From the NCBI GenBank assembly GCA_947649625.1, contig CANSSJ010000007.1:1-55578 (forward strand): DNA of 55,578 nt. The letters are read 5' to 3'. Source of the stretch: an uncultured Bacillota bacterium (GTDB lineage Bacteria > Bacillota > Clostridia > Oscillospirales > Oscillospiraceae). Positions 17,295 through 24,132 of the stretch are shown in pieces. The position numbers and the translations under genes are program-made. Numbering within the stretch: position 1 is the first letter of the stretch; each line of letters opens with the position of its first letter. The notes under the pieces were generated by a model. That model was not told the origin of the DNA. It did not search any database and worked only from the letters and a program-made list of their open reading frames with translations.

Positions 17295-17738
17295 ATGGAC
17301 ATCTGGGAGACCTTGTATTTAAGGGCGAAGGAGCAGTACCACCCGGAGGAGCTGACCCCCTTTATCCAGGCCCACCACGTGGTCTGCGCCCTGGAGAGCG
17401 AAAACGGGGAGATATACACCGGCTTCTGTATTGAGAGCTGTTGCGGGGTCATGGACCTGTGCGCGGAGCGGACGGCGGCGCTGAACATGTATCTGCAAAG
17501 CGGGCAGACGGTGGTGAAGCGGCTCATCGTGTTCCGGGACCGGCCTCCCTTCGGCCAGGGGAGCGGGATGCCCTGCGGGGCCTGCCGGGAGTTCTTCCTA
17601 CAGCTCAACCTGAAAAATCGGGATATGGAGATTATGACCGACTATGAGAAACGGGAGACCGTCACCCTGGGGGCCCTCATGCCCGACTGGTGGGGGATGT
17701 ACCGTTATCAAGCCGAAGAAAAAGAGGCGAGACTATGA
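17295..17738 (+). CDS. Cytidine-deaminase-fold protein inserted in the ilv operon
   Basis: 147 residues. Zinc-dependent deaminase core: DLCAERTAALN (Cys-Ala-Glu, with the proton-shuttle Glu) and MPCGACREFF (Pro-Cys-x-x-Cys), the three-Cys type seen in bacterial cytidine and blasticidin-S deaminases. The first half holds HHVVCALESENGEIYTGFCIES, the expected first strands. Substrate is uncertain: a free nucleoside or a related amine. It shares a 4-nt ATGA overlap with the second ilvB, so it is translationally tied to branched-chain synthesis; no pathway step needs it. Confidence 0.85.
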   Translation: MDIWETLYLRAKEQYHPEELTPFIQAHHVVCALESENGEIYTGFCIESCCGVMDLCAERTAALNMYLQSGQTVVKRLIVFRDRPPFGQGSGMPCGACREFFLQLNLKNRDMEIMTDYEKRETVTLGALMPDWWGMYRYQAEEKEARL

Positions 17739-19438
17739 AAATCAGAGCGACCGCGGCCATCATGGAGTGCTTGCTGGAGCAGGAGGTGGACACCGTTTTC
17801 GGCTATCCCGGCGGGACCATCCTGAATCTCTATGACGAGCTGTATAACTACAAGGACAAAATCCACCACGTATTGACGGCCCACGAGCAGGGGGCCTCCC
17901 ACGCCGCCGACGGCTACGCCCGGTCCACCGGGAAGGTGGGGGTGTGCTTCGCCACCAGCGGCCCCGGGGCGACAAACCTGGTTACCGGCATCGCCACCGC
18001 CTACATGGACTCCTCCCCCATCGTCTTCATCACCTGCAACGTGACGGAGCAGACCCTGGGCAAGGACGCCTTCCAGGAGGTGGACATCACCGGCATCGCC
18101 ATGCCCATCACCAAGGCCACCTACCTGGTCCGGGACCCCCAGACCATCCCCGACGTGATGCGCCAGGCCTTCGCCGTGGCGGCCACAGGCCGGCCCGGGC
18201 CGGTGCTCATCGACTTTTTGAAGAACGTCACCTTCCCCAATGTGGAGATCGACTATGAGTTCGTCCCCTGGACTGAGAACCGGAAGTGCGGAAGTCTGCG
18301 CTCCCTGTCCTCCAGCCACGATTTGAAGGCCCCCGAACCCAACATCGGGGACATCAATATCCTGGTGGATATGATCGCCCAGTCGGAAAAACCGATGCTG
18401 ATCTGCGGCGGCGGTGTGGTCCGGGGGAGGGCCCACAAGGAGTTTAAGGAATTCGCCGAGAAGCTGGACGCCCCGGTGGCCATTACCGTCATGGGCGGGG
18501 GCGGCTTTCCCGGCGGGCATCCCCTTACCACCGGCATGATCGGTATGCACGGCTCCCAGGCCAGCAACGTAGCCTGCAACGAGTGCGACCTCTTGATTGC
18601 GGTAGGCTGCCGGTTCTCCGACCGGGTGGCCCTCCAGCCTGACACCTTCGCCAGTCAGGCCAAGATCGTCCACATCGACATTGACCGGTCGGAGATCGAC
18701 AAGAACGTTCTCACTGACCACCACATCATCGGCTCGGCCAAGCGGGTGCTGGCCCTGCTCAATGAGCGCCTGCCCCAGTACAGCCATAAGGGCTGGAAGG
18801 AACACATCCTCCCCCTGCGGGAGCCCTCCGTCCCCCGGGAGAGCGAGACCCTCACCCCCAAGCAGGTGCTGGAGACCATCCGCCAATTGGCCCCCCAGGA
18901 CACCATCGTGGCCACCGACGTGGGCCAGCATCAGATGTGGTCCATCCAGCACTTCCACTTCGACTACCCCGGGCAGCTCCTCACCTCCGGCGGCTTTGGC
19001 ACCATGGGCTTCGGCCTGGGGGCGGCCATTGGGGCCAAGGTGGGCAACCCGGAGAAAGTGGTCATCCACACCACCGGCGACGGCTGCTTCCGTATGAACT
19101 GTCACGAGCTGGCCACGGTGGAGCACTACCACCTGCCCATCATTACGGTGGTGTTCAACAACGGCACCCTGGGCATGGTGCGCCAGTGGCAGAATCTCAT
19201 CTATAACAAGCGGTTCTCCGAGACCACTCTGGACCGGGGGCCCGACTTTGTCAGGCTGGCCGAGGCCTACGGGCTCAAGGGCTTCCGGGCCACCACCATG
19301 GCGGAGATGGAGGAGGCGTTCTCCGCTGCCCTGGAGGCGGGCTGCGGGTGTGTGATTGATTGTATGCTGGACATGGACGAGATGGTCCGGCCCATGGTGG
19401 CGGGCGGCGCCCACATCACCGACTTTTTGCTGAGATAG
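17735..19438 (+). CDS. ilvB: Acetohydroxyacid synthase large subunit, second copy
   Basis: 567 residues and canonical AHAS signatures: FGYPGGTILNLYDEL (22-36), the catalytic Glu in AHEQGASHAADGYAR (Glu 51), SGPGATNLVTGIA, LTSGGFGTMGFGLGAAIGAK, and the ThDP motif GDGCFRMNCHELAT (about 447). It is closer to the textbook sequence than the first copy. ATG 17735 overlaps the deaminase-fold gene by 4 nt. A second small subunit follows 13 nt later, so each catalytic subunit has its own neighbour regulatory subunit. Confidence 0.95.
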   Translation: MKIRATAAIMECLLEQEVDTVFGYPGGTILNLYDELYNYKDKIHHVLTAHEQGASHAADGYARSTGKVGVCFATSGPGATNLVTGIATAYMDSSPIVFITCNVTEQTLGKDAFQEVDITGIAMPITKATYLVRDPQTIPDVMRQAFAVAATGRPGPVLIDFLKNVTFPNVEIDYEFVPWTENRKCGSLRSLSSSHDLKAPEPNIGDINILVDMIAQSEKPMLICGGGVVRGRAHKEFKEFAEKLDAPVAITVMGGGGFPGGHPLTTGMIGMHGSQASNVACNECDLLIAVGCRFSDRVALQPDTFASQAKIVHIDIDRSEIDKNVLTDHHIIGSAKRVLALLNERLPQYSHKGWKEHILPLREPSVPRESETLTPKQVLETIRQLAPQDTIVATDVGQHQMWSIQHFHFDYPGQLLTSGGFGTMGFGLGAAIGAKVGNPEKVVIHTTGDGCFRMNCHELATVEHYHLPIITVVFNNGTLGMVRQWQNLIYNKRFSETTLDRGPDFVRLAEAYGLKGFRATTMAEMEEAFSAALEAGCGCVIDCMLDMDEMVRPMVAGGAHITDFLLR

Positions 19439-19451
19439 GGGGGCGGACAGT

Positions 19452-20018
19452 GTGAAACGTGAATTTGACACCGAGAAAAAGGAGTACACCCTGTGCATCC
19501 TGACCGACGATACCCCCGGCGTTTTGAGCCAGGTGGCCCGGCTGTTCTCCCGGAAGGGATACAACATCGAGTCTATCGTCACTGGAGAGAGCGACCGGCC
19601 CCACACCGCCCGACTGGCCATCAGCATCGTGGGCGATGAGCTGATGATCGACCAGATCGCCGCCCAGTGCCGCAAGCTGATCTGCGTCCAGGCAGTGAAG
19701 GTGCTGGACGAGGCCAGCTCCATCCGGCGGGAGGTGGCGCTGATTAAGGTCCGGGCGGCCGACCGCAACGCCCGGGACGAGGTGATCCAGATGGCCAACA
19801 TTTTCAGAGCCAATATCATCGACGTGAGCCGGGAGACTCTCACGGTGGCCACCTTCGGGGACAAGGAGAAGACCGCCGCCCTGATTGGAATGCTGTCTGA
19901 CTTCGGCATTCTGGAGATCACAAAAACGGGTACCATCGCCATCGAAAGAGGGCGCAGCACCATATATGACGACAACAAACTCAAGGAGGAATACAACTAT
20001 GGCAAAAATGTACTATGA
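19452..20018 (+). CDS. ilvN: Acetohydroxyacid synthase regulatory small subunit, second copy
   Basis: 188 residues. The ACT domain (about 12-85; [20 protein letters not shown]) is followed by the IlvN C-terminal domain, with a longer tail than the first copy. The start is GTG 19452, preceded by AGGGGGG. The 3' end overlaps ilvC by 20 nt, so the ilvC Shine-Dalgarno (AAGGAGGA, 19983-19990) lies inside this gene. Presumably partners the second IlvB. Confidence 0.93.
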   Translation: MKREFDTEKKEYTLCILTDDTPGVLSQVARLFSRKGYNIESIVTGESDRPHTARLAISIVGDELMIDQIAAQCRKLICVQAVKVLDEASSIRREVALIKVRAADRNARDEVIQMANIFRANIIDVSRETLTVATFGDKEKTAALIGMLSDFGILEITKTGTIAIERGRSTIYDDNKLKEEYNYGKNVL

Positions 20019-21018
20019 GAAGGACTGCGACATCAACTACCTGGACGGCAAGAAGATCACCATCATCGGCTACGGCTCCCAGGGCCACGCCCACGCCATG
20101 AACCTGAAGGACTCCGGCTGCGACGTGTGCGTCGGCCTGCGGGAGGGCTCCAAAAACTGGGCCAACGCCGAGAAGGCCGGCCTGAAGGTGATGACCGTGG
20201 CCGAGGCCGCCAAGTGGGGCGACATCGTGATGATGCTCATCAACGACGAGGTCCAGGCCGACGTCTACAAGAAGGACATCGCCCCCAACCTGGAGGCGGG
20301 CAACATGCTCATGTTCGCCCACGGCTTCAACATCCACTTCAAGCAGATCGTCCCCCCCGCCGGGGTGGACGTGTCCATGATCGCCCCCAAGGGCCCCGGC
20401 CACACCGTCCGGTCCCAGTACGTGGCGGGCAAGGGCGTGCCCTGCCTCATCGCCGTGGAGCAGAACGCCACCGGCGACGCCTATAAGCTGGCCCTGGCCT
20501 ATGCCGCCGGCATCGGCGGCGCCCGGGGCGGCGTGATGGAGACCACCTTCCAGGATGAGACCGAGACCGACCTGTTCGGCGAGCAGGCCGTCCTGTGCGG
20601 CGGCGTGGTGGAGCTGATGAAGCTGGGCTTCGAGACCCTGGTGGAGGCGGGCTACGCCCCCGAGAACGCCTACTTCGAGTGCATCCACGAGATGAAGCTC
20701 ATCATCGACCTCATCAACAAGGGCGGCGTGGCCATGATGAACTACTCCATCTCCGACACCGCCGAGTACGGCGAGTATGTCTCCGGCCCCCGCATCCTGC
20801 CCTATGAGGAGACCAAGAAGAACATGAAGGCCGTCCTCACCGACATCCAGGACGGCGTGTTCGCCGGCAAGTGGATCGCCGAGAACAAGAACGGCCGCAC
20901 CTTCTTCAACGCCAAGCGGGCCCAGCTGGCCAAGCACCAGATGGAGACCGTGGGCGCCGAGCTGCGGAAGAACATGCTCTGGGGCGACGATACCGACCCC
21001 GATACCGCCTCCAACTGA
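19999..21018 (+). CDS. ilvC: Ketol-acid reductoisomerase
   Basis: Isomerises and reduces acetohydroxy acids (NADPH, Mg2+). 339 residues, class I. The Rossmann motif [13 protein letters not shown] starts at residue 24. [13 protein letters not shown] and the catalytic acidic residues in [12 protein letters not shown] and [14 protein letters not shown] are present. ATG 19999 has AAGGAGGA 8 nt upstream. The last codons ([11 protein letters not shown], stop) are repeated about 160 bp downstream with synonymous changes only; see the repeat feature. It is the last gene of the T-box operon. Confidence 0.97.
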   Translation: MAKMYYEKDCDINYLDGKKITIIGYGSQGHAHAMNLKDSGCDVCVGLREGSKNWANAEKAGLKVMTVAEAAKWGDIVMMLINDEVQADVYKKDIAPNLEAGNMLMFAHGFNIHFKQIVPPAGVDVSMIAPKGPGHTVRSQYVAGKGVPCLIAVEQNATGDAYKLALAYAAGIGGARGGVMETTFQDETETDLFGEQAVLCGGVVELMKLGFETLVEAGYAPENAYFECIHEMKLIIDLINKGGVAMMNYSISDTAEYGEYVSGPRILPYEETKKNMKAVLTDIQDGVFAGKWIAENKNGRTFFNAKRAQLAKHQMETVGAELRKNMLWGDDTDPDTASN

Positions 21019-21180
21019 TTACGGGCGAAAAACCAACCGCGAGCCCAGCGCAAGCGGGTCACGGTTGGAGAGGAGAAGCAAGGGAGCGTAATGAGGGATG
21101 CCCATAGGGCGTCCCGAATGGAGCGGACTTTGCTTCGACGAGGGGCGACGATACCGACCCGGATACGGCGTCCAACTAAT
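20981..21180 (+). repeat. Duplicated 3' end of ilvC flanking a 122-bp insert
   Basis: 20981-21019 and 21142-21180 are 39-bp direct repeats with four differences. In the ilvC frame the second copy still reads [15 protein letters not shown], and the differences are CCC/CCG, ACC/ACG, GCC/GCG and TGA/TAA, all synonymous. The 122-bp insert holds imperfect inverted repeats: GAAGCAAG near 21074 with CTTTGCTTC near 21128, and GGGATGCCC-ATA-GGGCGTCCC at 21095-21115. It looks like an interspersed palindromic element. Confidence 0.8.
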
Positions 21181-21195
21181 GTGAAACGCAAGGAA

Positions 21196-21222
21196 GCCCC
21201 GGCCAGTGGCCGGGGCCTTTGT
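21196..21222 (+). terminator. Terminator of the ilv operon
   Basis: GCCCCGGCC pairs with GGCCGGGGC around AGT, followed by CTTTGTTG. It lies downstream of the second copy of the ilvC tail. Confidence 0.7.
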
Positions 21223-21249
21223 TGTAGATTGGGCTAAAATAACTGCAGT

Positions 21250-21417
21250 TTATTTGGATTTTAGGTTAATAGAAGCAAGAACAAATAGGAACAAGAAGAG
21301 TATGCGCTGAAAGCCTTGAAAACTAGAGGTCCTGACTCGGTAAAGAAATAGGGCGAGTACCGCAATTGCAAAAAGAATACCTCGGAGTCTTTCCCATACC
21401 GATTGGCGTTTCTTCAT
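21250..21417 (-). CDS. Small membrane protein, 55 aa
   Basis: Unrecognised. It begins MKKRQSVWERLRGILFAIAV and ends FLFVLASINLKSK. Two hydrophobic segments (about residues 13-26 and 39-51) are separated by a basic loop (YRVRTSSFQGFQR), giving a predicted hairpin membrane protein with positive ends. AAGGGG lies about 8 nt before the ATG. It starts 42 nt after the stop of the 304-residue secreted protein on the same strand, in the same AT-rich DNA, so the two are probably co-transcribed. An accessory or immunity-like role next to a secreted effector is possible but is inference. Confidence 0.6.
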   Translation of the reverse strand: MKKRQSVWERLRGILFAIAVLALFLYRVRTSSFQGFQRILFLFLFVLASINLKSK

Positions 21418-21459
21418 GCGCGATTCCCCTTTTAGAAAAATTTATCTGTGGAAAGTAGG

Positions 21460-22374
21460 TTAGTCGTAATAAAAGAGGATATTTTTAATCCCAGGACATA
21501 CTACATAGCCATTTTGGCCATATGTGTCGGCCCACATCATGGTTGCATTTCTTGTGCTACTCCAATTTTCCGGATGTATGTCATAGTCAGAATAATAGTC
21601 ATCTTCCTTATACATCATTCCGGCATATTCACTATAGACTACTGAAAACTTATATTTATGGGAATAGCCATCGTTATATGCTTGTAGTTGTTTGTTAAGT
21701 ATAACAATATCATATGATTTACTTAATGCAACAGTAATAATGCCGTCGACAATTTCACCGCCCGCATCACTAATCATAGCAATCAATAATGATATTGTTA
21801 TTTTCTGAATTGGAGGCATAGGTATATCGGCTACCGCTTTTGAGAGAGCTTCGCCAAGGAAGACGGAAGAAGCAAAAGCAGTAGCATCGGCAAAAAATTC
21901 ACCCGCAGGGGTAGATATTTTTTTAGTAGATCTTTTTGCGTTAAGTGTGCCTTCCATAATGGTTATGCTGGGATTAGTCAAATTACTTGTAGGGTTGAAA
22001 AAAATTGTTCCAAGATTTCTTTCATTTAAAGCCTGCGGAGAAATGTCCTCTTCAGGAGCAATGTCTAAAATGTAAGAATCTACTATGTATTCTTCTCCAG
22101 TTACATTAGTAGCATGGACTACTCCTGGTTCCACACTTAAATTGTATGTACAAATCAACTCTCCATTGTAAAAGTAATCCATTAGAATTGCGCCAGCTCC
22201 ATCTTCATATGTTTTAAATTTCATAATATTTCCATCGTTCCCAGATACAGCGACACCATCGCTATCTTCTGAAACCACGGCTATTGAGGAATTTAATTTG
22301 CCATAGGCAAACGTTGGGGCAACAATTTGAAATATTATTACCACCACGAAAAACATGTTCAGGAACTTCTTCAT
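21460..22374 (-). CDS. Secreted protein of unknown function, 304 aa, AT-rich
   Basis: Unrecognised. A signal peptide (MKKFLNMFFVVVIIFQIVAP, about 1-24) ends at an AFA-like site. A strand-rich region (about 25-125) follows. Next comes a basic segment, LNAKRSTKKISTPAGEFF, and an alanine/isoleucine-rich hydrophobic region (about 165-215) that could be one or two membrane-inserting helices. The C-terminus is rich in Tyr and Asp (YKEDDYYSDYD) and ends with a Cys-containing segment. Base composition and codons are clearly more AT-rich than the surroundings, pointing to transfer. ATG 22374 has GAAAGGAG just upstream and its own perfect-consensus promoter with an operator-like dyad. A secreted effector or bacteriocin-like protein is one reading. 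Confidence 0.75.
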   Translation of the reverse strand: MKKFLNMFFVVVIIFQIVAPTFAYGKLNSSIAVVSEDSDGVAVSGNDGNIMKFKTYEDGAGAILMDYFYNGELICTYNLSVEPGVVHATNVTGEEYIVDSYILDIAPEEDISPQALNERNLGTIFFNPTSNLTNPSITIMEGTLNAKRSTKKISTPAGEFFADATAFASSVFLGEALSKAVADIPMPPIQKITISLLIAMISDAGGEIVDGIITVALSKSYDIVILNKQLQAYNDGYSHKYKFSVVYSEYAGMMYKEDDYYSDYDIHPENWSSTRNATMMWADTYGQNGYVVCPGIKNILFYYD

Positions 22375-22387
22375 TTTTTCTCCTTTC

Positions 22388-22416
22388 ATTATATGTGAAG
22401 CATATAGTTCTGTCAA
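22388..22416 (-). promoter_or_regulatory. Perfect-consensus sigma-A promoter with internal dyad, 304-aa gene
   Basis: On the minus strand TTGACA (22416-22411), 17 nt, TATAAT (22393-22388). The dyad TATATG-N5-CATATA (22390-22406) overlaps the spacer and -10. Transcription should begin about 7 nt before the ATG, within the Shine-Dalgarno region. Confidence 0.85.
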
Positions 22417-22435
22417 TCTAATTCGTTAAAGAAAA

Positions 22436-22834
22436 TCAATACCTCACCGTTCCCGTCACGGTAACGGCGTAGGATTCGTTGTTGCGGATAGCTAGGGTAT
22501 ACTGGCCGGTTTGACCGATTTCAATCGACTTGTTGATACTCCCGCTGGTGCAGTTCAAATAATGGAATACATTGTTAGAATCAATGTAACCAAAATCAAG
22601 ACTGGCGGCTTTGGGCGTATAGGTACAGTTATAGGCTATTGTTTCGCCCTTCTCAAAAGAAATCGGTTGGCTGATAGGAGTAATAAGATTTGCGGGAAGT
22701 TTATGCTCCAGCCGTCCGGTCGCCAAGGGCATCGCGATATCGCCGCCCGGGGCGTTTGCCGAGGCCGGGACGAAAGAACAGCTAAACAGAAGCATAAAAG
22801 CCAGTAAAGCAACAGCGAGCCGGTTATGCTTCAT
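22436..22834 (-). CDS. Small secreted protein, 132 aa
   Basis: Unrecognised. The signal peptide MKHNRLAVALLAFMLLFSC reaches about residue 27 (ASA cleavage). A lipobox-like Cys is present, but SCS is not a convincing one. The mature part looks like a single beta-sandwich: repeated short strands, YTPKAASLDFGYIDSNNVFH, and a C-terminal GQTGQYTLAIRNNESYAVTV typical of bacterial Ig-like or pre-peptidase folds. AAAGGAG lies 9 nt before the ATG at 22834. It is 23 nt downstream of the XRE gene, probably the same transcript. Moderate AT-richness. Confidence 0.75.
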   Translation of the reverse strand: MKHNRLAVALLAFMLLFSCSFVPASANAPGGDIAMPLATGRLEHKLPANLITPISQPISFEKGETIAYNCTYTPKAASLDFGYIDSNNVFHYLNCTSGSINKSIEIGQTGQYTLAIRNNESYAVTVTGTVRY

Positions 22835-22857
22835 AAGACACAACTCCTTTCACACAG

Positions 22858-23277
22858 TTATTCCAAGGGAAGCATGGGCATAGCCTCCCCTAGTGCCGAA
22901 GGGTCTACCACCTCGCTTTCTAATTCAGAGTTGTGGACAAGGTCCTCGCGCTGCTCCCGGAAGAACAGCGCGCCAACAAGAATGCCCGCCGCCAGGACCA
23001 CGGCGGCCAGCAGGGCCCCCAGGCGGTAATTCCTGGGCCGGGGGACCGGGACCTCCACAACCTGGAGCTCCGGCGGCGCCCAGTCGTCCTTCACCAGGGC
23101 GTCCACAGGCAGGCCGAAAATTCCGCTCAGCGCGGCCAGATTTTCCCCGGACGGATAAGCGGCTCCGTTCTCCCATTTGGAGATGGTCTGACGGGAGACA
23201 GCCGCAAGCTCCGCCAGCGTTTCCTGAGAAATCCCCTGTTTGATTCGAGTATCCCGAATCCTATGTCCAATCGTCAT
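22858..23277 (-). CDS. XRE-family regulator with C-terminal membrane anchor
   Basis: 139 residues. A helix-turn-helix of the Cro/CI type (about 5-60; QGISQETLAELAAVSRQTIS, KWENGAAYPS) is followed by a Pro-rich linker and one transmembrane helix (about 84-105; LGALLAAVVLAAGILVGALF). A short acidic outer tail ends it. The fusion of an HTH to a membrane helix suggests a repressor whose activity is tied to an envelope signal or to its secreted neighbours. It heads the minus-strand cluster 132-aa, 304-aa, 55-aa and is more GC-rich than those genes. It is the obvious candidate to bind the dyad at 22390-22406, but this is untested. Confidence 0.88.
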   Translation of the reverse strand: MTIGHRIRDTRIKQGISQETLAELAAVSRQTISKWENGAAYPSGENLAALSGIFGLPVDALVKDDWAPPELQVVEVPVPRPRNYRLGALLAAVVLAAGILVGALFFREQREDLVHNSELESEVVDPSALGEAMPMLPLE

Positions 23278-23337
23278 TTTAGCGGCCCTCCTGAGAAATT
23301 ACTATCAACTTTGGTTTACATGGACGGTTATGTTTGA

Positions 23338-23366
23338 AAAAGAGAGGCCGAATGGGCCTCTCTTTT
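23338..23366 (-). terminator. Terminator of the TRIC-family gene
   Basis: A 12-bp stem, AAAAGAGAGGCC (23338-23349) with GGCCTCTCTTTT (23355-23366), active on the minus strand and usable on plus. Confidence 0.8.
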
Positions 23367-23372
23367 GCTGTA

Positions 23373-24002
23373 TCATAGCTTCGCCCTTGGCAGGTTCCAG
23401 TGGTAGTGGGCGGCCAGCACCCGGATGAGGACCACCGCCGCCATCCCCACCAGCATGGCGTCCATACTGCCCACATGGTCCCACATACCGGCGCACAGCG
23501 CCGCCCCGGCCAGAGAGGCGCAGGCGTAGACGTGCTTGACGAAGATGTAAGGCACCTCCTGGGCCAGCAGGTCCCGGAGCACGCCGCCCCCCACGCCGGT
23601 GAGGGTTCCCACAAAGACCAGCAGGAAGAAGGTGGGGCGGGCCGCCTGTTCAAAGGCCAGCTGCACCCCGATGACCGAGAAGGCCCCCAGCCCCAGGGTG
23701 TCCATCCAGAACAGCAGCAGGTCGTACCGGCGCTGATTGCGCATCAGCACACCCCGCACCCGCCGGGAGAAGAACACCGCCGAGGTGGCCAGGGCCAGCA
23801 CGGCGCAGGTGGGGTCCTGAAAGGCCATGGGGGGCGTCAGCCCCAGGATCAGGTCCCGGATGACCCCGCCGCCGGTGGCGGTGCTCAGTCCCAGGATGCA
23901 CACCCCGAAGATGTCCATGTTCTTGTTCAGGCCGATCATGGCCCCGGAGGCGGCAAAGGCCAGCGTCCCTATGATGTTGACAACAAAAATAAACGTATCC
24001 AT
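23373..24002 (-). CDS. TRIC/UPF0126-type cation channel or small-solute membrane protein
   Basis: 209 residues, seven predicted membrane helices, with two UPF0126 repeats carrying GGGVIRD (44-50) and GGGVLRD (138-144). The family includes prokaryotic trimeric intracellular cation channels; some members are linked to glycine transport. The start at 24002 matches the family start (NIIGTLAFAASGAMIG). No Shine-Dalgarno precedes it: the TATAAT box ends 6 nt before the ATG, so the mRNA appears leaderless. Single-gene unit with its own terminator. Confidence 0.92.
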   Translation of the reverse strand: MDTFIFVVNIIGTLAFAASGAMIGLNKNMDIFGVCILGLSTATGGGVIRDLILGLTPPMAFQDPTCAVLALATSAVFFSRRVRGVLMRNQRRYDLLLFWMDTLGLGAFSVIGVQLAFEQAARPTFFLLVFVGTLTGVGGGVLRDLLAQEVPYIFVKHVYACASLAGAALCAGMWDHVGSMDAMLVGMAAVVLIRVLAAHYHWNLPRAKL

Positions 24003-24008
24003 ACCGCC

Positions 24009-24036
24009 ATTATAGCAAAAAACCGGGCCGCGTCAA
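24009..24036 (-). promoter_or_regulatory. Promoter giving a leaderless transcript
   Basis: Minus strand TTGACG (24036-24031), 16 nt, TATAAT (24014-24009), then GGCGGT and the ATG at 24002. Position +1 falls on the A of the start codon. Confidence 0.8.
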
Positions 24037-24054
24037 CCGCCGGCCCATGTTCCA

Positions 24055-24083
24055 TTGACATCTTCGGGGAAACCCGATAAAAT
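24055..24083 (+). promoter_or_regulatory. sigma-A promoter of the DUF6056-like gene
   Basis: TTGACA (24055-24060), 17 nt, TAAAAT (24078-24083). It excludes any start codon upstream of about 24090 for the following gene. Confidence 0.85.
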
Positions 24084-24132
24084 GATGGGACAGGCCGCCC
24101 CCAAACCGGGGGCGGAGGGGGAGGGGACTGTT

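Noticed and set aside
17708..19996. Long minus-strand frame antisense to the second ilvBN
   Set aside because: AHAS motifs, start/stop overlaps and the operon direction establish plus-strand coding.
24055..24132. Upstream start for the DUF6056-like protein
   Set aside because: The first codons would lie within a TTGACA-17-TAAAAT promoter, so they cannot be transcribed from it; TTG 24133 has a ribosome site.
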